Of a stretch of 11,990 nucleotides of DNA, positions 8,217 through 11,990 are shown one piece after another. Numbering within the stretch: the first letter of the stretch is position 1; every line of letters starts with the position of its first letter. A program made the translations under genes and the position numbers. The notes under the pieces were generated by a model. It did not search any database. It was not told where the DNA came from and saw only the letters and a program-made list of their open reading frames with translations. Origin of the DNA: Desulfovibrionaceae bacterium. GTDB taxonomy: Bacteria > Desulfobacterota > Desulfovibrionia > Desulfovibrionales > Desulfovibrionaceae. The stretch lies in contig JAGADT010000186.1 in assembly GCA_017613475.1 (NCBI GenBank), positions 1 to 11,990 on the forward strand, in the 5' to 3' direction.

Positions 8217-9682
8217 TACAGGCAGGGGAAGGCGAGGTCGCCAATCTGTTTTTCCAGCGCGTGGGCGGCGCGGAAGACGGTGCGCTCGTCAAATTCCCGC
8301 CCGATGACCTGCATCCCGACGGGCAGGTTTCCGGCTTTGCCCACGGGGAAGGAGAGCCCGGGCAGGCCCGCCAGGTTCAGGGATACGGTAAAGATATCCA
8401 TCAGGTACATTTTCAGCGGGTCGTCGATGATGGAGCCGAGCTTCCAGGCCGGCACGGGGGAAACGGGGGCCAGCATGATGTCGCAGCGTTCCAGCGCGCT
8501 GTGGAAATCCTGGCGGATCAGGCGCCGGACTTCAGCCGCCTTGCGGTAGTAGGCGTCGTAATAGCCTGCGGAGAGCACATAGGCGCCCAGGAGGATGCGG
8601 CGCTGGACTTCGGGGCCGACGCCTTCCGTCCTGGAAAGCGTGTAGAGCTCTTCAAGCGTGGAGGCCTTCGGCGAGCGGTGCCCGTAGCGCACGCCGTCGT
8701 ACCTGGCCAGGTTGGAGCTGGCTTCAGCCATGGCAATGATGTAGTAGGCGGCAATGGCATGGCGGGTGGAATGGGGCAGGGAGACTTCCACAAGCTCCGC
8801 GCCAAGCCCGCGGGCCATCTCCAGCGTGCGCTCGCAGGCGGAGAGCACGGCGGGGTCCATGCCTTCCATGTGCAGGAATTCCGCGGGCACGCCGATTTTA
8901 AAGCCTTTCAGGTCGGTCTGGGCCTGGATGATGTCGGCAAGGTCCTTGGCCGGGTCGGGGCGCGGGGCGGAGGTGTTGTCGCGGGGGTCATGCCCGGCGA
9001 TCACGGAAAAGACGAGGGCCGCGTCGGCCACCGTGCGGGTCAGGGGGCCGATCTGGTCGAGCGAGGAGCCGTAGGCCAACAGCCCGTAACGGGAAACCGC
9101 GCCGTAGGTGGGCTTGAGGCCGACGCAGCCGCAGAGCGCGGCAGGCTGGCGGATGGAGCCACCTGTGTCTGACCCCAGGGAGGCGTAGCACTGCATGGCC
9201 GCGACGCTGGCGGCGGAGCCGCCGCTGGAGCCCCCGGGCACAGTGGAAAGGTCGCGCGGGTTATGGGTGGGCCCGTAGGCGGAGTTTTCCGTGGAGGAGC
9301 CCATGGCAAATTCGTCCATGTTGGCCTTGCCCAGGATGATGGCGCCGGCTTCGCGGAGCTTTTTTACGGCGAAGGCGTCGTAGAACGGCACGAAATGCTC
9401 AAGGATTTTTGAGGCGGCCGTGGTGCGGGTGCCCGCCGTGGTAATGGCGTCCTTAATGGTCACCGGCACGCCCCACAGGGGCTTCTCCGGCCTTGGCCCT
9501 TCCTTATCCAGGGCGCGGGCCTCCTCCAGCGCTTCCTCCCTCACGGCAAGCAGCGCGTGGAGGGAAGGTTCCGTGGCTTTTATGCGCTCAAGGCAGGCGC
9601 GGGCAACATCCTCCGCGCGCACTTCGCCCGCGGCAAGCCGGCTGCGGATTTCAAGTAAAGAAGCTGTATGCAGATCGCTCAT
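8216..9682 (-). CDS. gatA: Glutamyl/aspartyl-tRNA amidotransferase subunit A
   Basis: The amidase subunit of GatCAB releases ammonia from glutamine so that misacylated Glu-tRNA(Gln) or Asp-tRNA(Asn) can be converted to the correct amide form. At 488 residues it has the usual length. The Ser-cisSer-Lys triad is visible: Lys77 in GVPVTIKDA, the serine pair at 152-153 in GGSSGGSAASVAA, and nucleophile Ser176 in SDTGGSIRQPAA. The GLKPTYGAVSRYGL segment follows and supports GatA rather than a generic amidase, as does gatC upstream. The start at 9682 (MSDLHTASLLEIRS) follows AAAGGA (9692-9697). An in-frame ATG at 9715 would add 11 residues that include the ribosome binding site and is rejected. It is 151 bases after gatC and overlaps the exonuclease gene by one base. 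gatB is not in the window. Confidence 0.97.
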   Translation of the reverse strand: MSDLHTASLLEIRSRLAAGEVRAEDVARACLERIKATEPSLHALLAVREEALEEARALDKEGPRPEKPLWGVPVTIKDAITTAGTRTTAASKILEHFVPFYDAFAVKKLREAGAIILGKANMDEFAMGSSTENSAYGPTHNPRDLSTVPGGSSGGSAASVAAMQCYASLGSDTGGSIRQPAALCGCVGLKPTYGAVSRYGLLAYGSSLDQIGPLTRTVADAALVFSVIAGHDPRDNTSAPRPDPAKDLADIIQAQTDLKGFKIGVPAEFLHMEGMDPAVLSACERTLEMARGLGAELVEVSLPHSTRHAIAAYYIIAMAEASSNLARYDGVRYGHRSPKASTLEELYTLSRTEGVGPEVQRRILLGAYVLSAGYYDAYYRKAAEVRRLIRQDFHSALERCDIMLAPVSPVPAWKLGSIIDDPLKMYLMDIFTVSLNLAGLPGLSFPVGKAGNLPVGMQVIGREFDERTVFRAAHALEKQIGDLAFPCL

Positions 9683-9697
9683 CAGAATGGTTCCTTT

Positions 9698-9752
9698 GCA
9701 GGGGCAGGGCCGCATGGAAATGAAGCGGGTGGGAAATGGCGCGGCCCCTGCA
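9698..9752 (-). repeat. Inverted repeat in the gatA leader, touching the ribosome binding site
   Basis: tgcaggggc (9698-9706) and gcccctgca (9744-9752) are perfect 9-base reverse complements separated by 37 bases. On the transcript the inner arm ends right next to the gatA AAAGGA. A second overlapping pairing (GCGGCCCTGC with GCAGGGGCCGC, one bulged G) is also possible. Such a stem could affect gatA translation, but no ligand-binding architecture is recognised. Confidence 0.4.
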
Positions 9753-9799
9753 TGGTTTTGCAGGCGTTTTCAGCTGCTTTGGAAGGCTTTTTATGCCTC

Positions 9800-9815
9800 C
9801 CCGGGGAGCCCCGGG
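9800..9815 (-). repeat. GC-only hairpin just after gatC
   Basis: CCCGGGG and CCCCGGG are perfect 7-base complements (6 bp with a 4-base loop is the more realistic fold). It starts 18 bases past the gatC stop. Downstream on the transcript comes AGGCATAAAAAGCCT, a second weak stem, rather than a U-run, so full termination is unlikely. It may lower readthrough into gatA or stabilise the gatC end. Confidence 0.35.
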
Positions 9816-9833
9816 CATGGAAGGCCGGGCTGC

Positions 9834-10115
9834 CTAGACAATGCGCGGCACAACAAAGAACTGCCCGTCGGATTCCGGCGCGTTGGCCAGCACCTGGGAG
9901 CGCTCCCAGCGGCGCTCTTCCTGGTCCGGGCGGGTGACTTTTTCGTGGGAAACGGGGCTGTAGAGCGGCTCAATGCCGGATGTGTCTATTTCAGAAAGAA
10001 TATCCATGTATTTCAGGATATCCCCGCACTGCGCGCCAAATTTCGCCAGCGTGGCTTCGTCAGGGGAGAGGCGCGAGAGGCGCGAAAGGTACGCCATGTC
10101 TTTTGGGGTAAGCAT
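9834..10115 (-). CDS. gatC: Glutamyl/aspartyl-tRNA amidotransferase subunit C
   Basis: A 93-residue GatC, the small belt-like subunit that stabilises GatA against GatB in the tRNA-dependent amidotransferase. Family features are the N-terminal DMAYLSRLSRLSPDEATLAKF helix region, the central ILKYMDILSEIDTSGIEPLYSP segment, and the C-terminal DGQFFVVPRIV, typical of GatC endings. The length is normal (about 95). AAAGGA at 10122-10127 lies six bases before the ATG. It follows the DUF721 gene by 20 bases and precedes gatA by 151 bases on the same strand, so the three are probably one transcript. There is no sign of truncation. Confidence 0.95.
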   Translation of the reverse strand: MLTPKDMAYLSRLSRLSPDEATLAKFGAQCGDILKYMDILSEIDTSGIEPLYSPVSHEKVTRPDQEERRWERSQVLANAPESDGQFFVVPRIV

Positions 10116-10135
10116 GTCAGGTCCTTTGTTTTTTA

Positions 10136-10699
10136 TCAGCCAGGCAGCTTGTGGAGCTTCAGGCAGGCAAGGTAGGCCCTGCCTTCCGGCGTGCTGGCGT
10201 TTACGTTTTTCAGGGTGCCCCGCAGCCCTTCTGGTTTTTCCGGGGGCTCTGTCCGGCGGGTGGAAGGCTGAATGGCCGGCGGGGCTGAAAGCGGCGTTTT
10301 CCCAAAGATCAGGCGCAGCTCGACCCTGGTGAAATACGGCTCGTTCATGAAGGCGTTGGCGCGCTCAAGGATCTCTCCGGTCTGGAAGGCGAGCTCCTGC
10401 AGCACAAGGTTATCCTCCCCGCCGATGATCAGGATGGAATGCCTGTGCCCCAGGGGAATGGCCATTTCAGCCAGCTGCGGGCCCATGACCATTTCCCAGT
10501 TCTGCCAGAGCTGGTAGAGCACGGGGGCGTTTGCACCGCCCAGGCGTTCCAGGAAGCCCGCGATCCCTTCAGATACGGGGCTCATCCTGCAGGTGCGGGG
10601 AATGGCCCGGCTTTCAGCCCTGCCGCCGCCTTTCGGCGCGGAGGGGGCGCTTTTTGATGCCGCGGGGCGCTTCATCGGCTTGGGAGGTTTTGCCTTCAT
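10136..10699 (-). CDS. DUF721 protein, DciA-like helicase-loading factor
   Basis: A 187-residue protein with a central DUF721 domain at about residues 42-134. It contains LYQLWQNWEMVMGPQLAEMAIPLG, which matches the family's tryptophan-rich W-x2-W-x3-G pattern, then SILIIGGEDNLVLQELAF and a C-terminal VELRLIFGK strand. DUF721 defines DciA, which works with the replicative DnaB helicase in bacteria lacking DnaC/DnaI; this role is family knowledge, not shown here. The first 40 residues are basic and rich in Lys, Pro, Ala and Ser, and the tail after 135 is Pro-rich, so both ends are probably disordered. The start (MKAKPPKPMKRP) has no clear Shine-Dalgarno. The alternatives, Met9 and Met39, are no better; Met39 would still keep the whole domain. 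A longer frame back to 10888 runs into sahR and is rejected. It is the first gene of the leftward run. Confidence 0.75.
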   Translation of the reverse strand: MKAKPPKPMKRPAASKSAPSAPKGGGRAESRAIPRTCRMSPVSEGIAGFLERLGGANAPVLYQLWQNWEMVMGPQLAEMAIPLGHRHSILIIGGEDNLVLQELAFQTGEILERANAFMNEPYFTRVELRLIFGKTPLSAPPAIQPSTRRTEPPEKPEGLRGTLKNVNASTPEGRAYLACLKLHKLPG

Positions 10700-10744
10700 G
10701 GGCGCTAGAATGGCATTATCCGCCCTGAGGGTCAAGGCATGGCG

Positions 10745-10773
10745 TTGACTGTATGCGCCTTTACAGATATTTC
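10745..10773 (+). promoter_or_regulatory. Candidate sahR(-ahcY) promoter
   Basis: TTGACT (10745-10750; 5 of 6 match TTGACA) and TATTTC (10768-10773; 3 of 6 match TATAAT) are separated by 17 bases. Transcription would begin near 10780, leaving about 45 bases before the sahR ATG. The -10 box is weak, as in repressor-controlled promoters, and is covered by the palindrome at 10764-10779. On the opposite strand a TTGACC (10735-10730) with a poor -10 (10712-10707) could serve the DUF721 gene. Confidence 0.4.
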
Positions 10774-10779
10774 TATCAG
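10764..10779. promoter_or_regulatory. Candidate SahR operator (imperfect palindrome)
   Basis: CAGATA-TTTC-TATCAG is a 16-base imperfect palindrome in which 5 of 6 arm positions pair. It overlaps the proposed -10 box of the sahR promoter. ArsR-family repressors bind such dyads as dimers, and SahR is known to repress SAM-cycle genes and leave its operator when S-adenosylhomocysteine rises. The match to the published SahR motif could not be checked here. Confidence 0.4.
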
Positions 10780-10825
10780 GTTTTGGTGATGAACAATTTA
10801 CGCGCCATTGGCGGGGTGCGCCTCC

Positions 10826-11749
10826 ATGTCCCATGCTGTCCGCTATTTCAAGGCCCTTTCCGACGATACGCGGCTCAGGCTCGTGCATGTGCTGTCACAG
10901 TACGAACTTTCCGTCAATGAGCTGGTGTCGCTCCTGGAAACGGGCCAGTCGCGCATTTCGCGGCATTTGAAAATCCTTGCCGATGCCGGACTTCTGGTTG
11001 CGCGCCGGGATGGGCTCCGGGCGTATTATTCGGCTGTGCGCGAAGGGGAAGGGCTGGAATTTTTGCGGGCTGTGGCCCCGTTTTTGACGGCGGATATGAA
11101 CATGCGCGCGGATTTGGACATGGCGGAGGGCATTTTGGAAGACAGGGCGCGGAAAACGCGCCAGTTCTTCAATGCCGTGGCGGATCACTGGGATACGCTG
11201 AACCGCGAGATCCTCGGCGATTTTGATTTGGCCGGGGCCGTTGAAGCCGCTGTGCCAAAGCCGTGCGGCGTGGCCGTGGACCTTGGCTGCGGGACGGGCC
11301 TTGTGCTGGAGCGGCTGCAGGGCAGGGCTGCGCAGCTGATCGGCGTGGACGGCTCTTCACGGATGCTGGAGCTTTCCCGCCGGAGGCTTGGCGATGAGGC
11401 GGGCGTTTCCCTGCGCATCGGCGAGCTGGACCATCTGCCGCTGCGGGATGGGGAGGCGGATTTTGCCTGCATCAACCTTGTGCTCCACCACCTTTCAGAC
11501 CCCGCCTCAGCCCTGCGCGAGATTTTCCGCGTGCTCAGGCCTGGCGGAACAGCCTTCATTTCTGATTTCGACAGGCACAGCCAGGAGAAAATGCGGACGG
11601 ATTACGGCGACCGCTGGCTGGGTTTCAGCCGTGAAAAGCTTGAGGAAATGATACTGGAGGCAAAGCTCGTGCCGCTGTCGTTCACCAGGCAGCCCGTGAT
11701 GCGCCAGCTTGCCCTGAACATGGCATTGGCCCGCAGGGGCGCTGCGTGA
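10826..11749 (+). CDS. sahR: SahR: ArsR-type regulator fused to a SAM-methyltransferase-like sensor domain
   Basis: A 307-residue two-domain protein. Residues 1-80 form an ArsR winged helix (YFKALSDDTRLRLVHVL, then SVNELVSLLETGQSRISRHL). The cysteines of the classical metal site (ELCVCDL) are absent, so it is not an arsenic or metal sensor. Residues 105-260 form a class I methyltransferase fold: VAVDLGCGTG (149-158), IGVDGSSRM (172-180), ADFACINLVLHHLSDP (211-226) and FRVLRPGGTAFISDF (234-248). In SahR this domain binds S-adenosylhomocysteine and relieves repression of SAM-cycle genes. The position 51 bases upstream of ahcY on the same strand strongly supports SahR over a generic ArsR-methyltransferase fusion. 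ATG 10826 is preferred, with GGGGTG (10813-10818) seven bases before it; an in-frame TTG at 10808 would add six poorly conserved residues. The gene is probably autoregulated through the palindrome upstream. Confidence 0.88.
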   Translation: MSHAVRYFKALSDDTRLRLVHVLSQYELSVNELVSLLETGQSRISRHLKILADAGLLVARRDGLRAYYSAVREGEGLEFLRAVAPFLTADMNMRADLDMAEGILEDRARKTRQFFNAVADHWDTLNREILGDFDLAGAVEAAVPKPCGVAVDLGCGTGLVLERLQGRAAQLIGVDGSSRMLELSRRRLGDEAGVSLRIGELDHLPLRDGEADFACINLVLHHLSDPASALREIFRVLRPGGTAFISDFDRHSQEKMRTDYGDRWLGFSREKLEEMILEAKLVPLSFTRQPVMRQLALNMALARRGAA

Positions 11750-11800
11750 CTTGCCCTTTGCGCGGCAGTGACGCAGAGATTACGATATGAGGAGAGAACG

Positions 11801-11990
11801 ATGACAGACTGCACGGCCGTCAAGGCTTTGGACCTTTCCCTTCCGTACAAGGTCGCGGACATATCCCTTGCGGATTTTGGGCGCAGGGAAATGCAGCTTT
11901 CCGAACGCGAAATGCCGGGGCTGATGGAGCTTATCCGGCGCTATGGCGACAAGAAGCCCTTTAAGGGGCTCAAAATCGCCGGTTCCCTGC
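11801..11990 (+). CDS. ahcY: Adenosylhomocysteinase, N-terminal part (cut by window edge)
   Basis: The first 63 codons of S-adenosylhomocysteine hydrolase, the NAD-dependent cytosolic enzyme that splits SAH into adenosine and homocysteine and so clears the inhibitor of methyltransferases. The fragment reads MTDCTAVKALDLSLPYKVADI, then SLADFGRREMQLSEREMPGLM, then KPFKGLKIAGSL, matching the conserved YKVADISLAxxGRxEIxxAExEMPGLM start of AhcY. The substrate and NAD binding residues lie beyond the edge. AGGAG (11790-11794) six bases before the ATG is a strong ribosome binding site. Only 51 bases separate it from sahR, so the two are probably cotranscribed and controlled by SahR. Confidence 0.95.
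   Translation, partial: MTDCTAVKALDLSLPYKVADISLADFGRREMQLSEREMPGLMELIRRYGDKKPFKGLKIAGSL

Noticed and set aside
8210..9172. A 320-codon plus-strand frame opposite gatA
   Set aside because: Low-complexity, Gly- and Val-rich translation antisense to an intact gatA; no supporting start signal or family match.
10808..10825. TTG start for sahR six codons upstream
   Set aside because: The ATG at 10826 has a suitably placed GGGGTG and begins right at the ArsR domain; the extension would translate through that ribosome binding site.
10700..10888. Upstream extension of the DUF721 frame
   Set aside because: It would cross the divergent control region and run into the sahR coding sequence; the added residues look random.
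11750..11800. A second SahR operator in the sahR-ahcY gap, suggested by GATTACGATATG
   Set aside because: The arms do not form a convincing dyad like the one at 10764-10779, and no promoter boxes accompany it.

Overview
The window is an ordinary, gene-dense chromosomal segment with a high GC content. It most likely comes from a sulfate-reducing Desulfovibrionaceae-type bacterium (Desulfovibrio and relatives). The best lineage clue is the right end: a regulator that fuses an ArsR-type helix-turn-helix to an S-adenosylmethionine-methyltransferase-like domain sits directly upstream of ahcY. This is the architecture and position of SahR, described for Desulfovibrio and other Proteobacteria. The assignment is inference from gene content; there is no rRNA gene to confirm it.

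Layout. Seven genes run leftward on the minus strand: a DciA-like (DUF721) gene, gatC, gatA, a DnaQ-like DEDDh exonuclease, ccmF, rpoB and rpoC (cut by the left edge). The first five are tightly packed or separated by short structured spacers. A 356-base AT-richer gap separates ccmF from rpoB and holds a terminator-like hairpin followed by a promoter-like pair of boxes. Two genes run rightward from about 10.8 kb: sahR and ahcY (cut by the right edge). They diverge from the DciA-like gene across a 126-base control region with a promoter-like sequence overlapped by an imperfect palindrome.

How the genes fit together. rpoB and rpoC encode the two catalytic subunits of RNA polymerase. gatC and gatA encode two subunits of the Glu/Asp-tRNA amidotransferase (gatB is not here). 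CcmF handles haem attachment to c-type cytochromes, which such bacteria use heavily. The DciA-like protein probably works with the replicative helicase, and the exonuclease is a trimming or proofreading type. SahR and AhcY form a small S-adenosylhomocysteine sensing and recycling unit.

No new defence system, prophage, IS element, CRISPR array or RNA gene was found. The points most worth a second look are: a tandem repeat of hairpin elements in the 98-base gap between the exonuclease gene and ccmF, whose stems show a compensatory base change; a strong 10-bp hairpin inside the first codons of the exonuclease gene; ccmF standing apart from other ccm genes; rpoBC without rplJL in front; and the sahR-ahcY control region.
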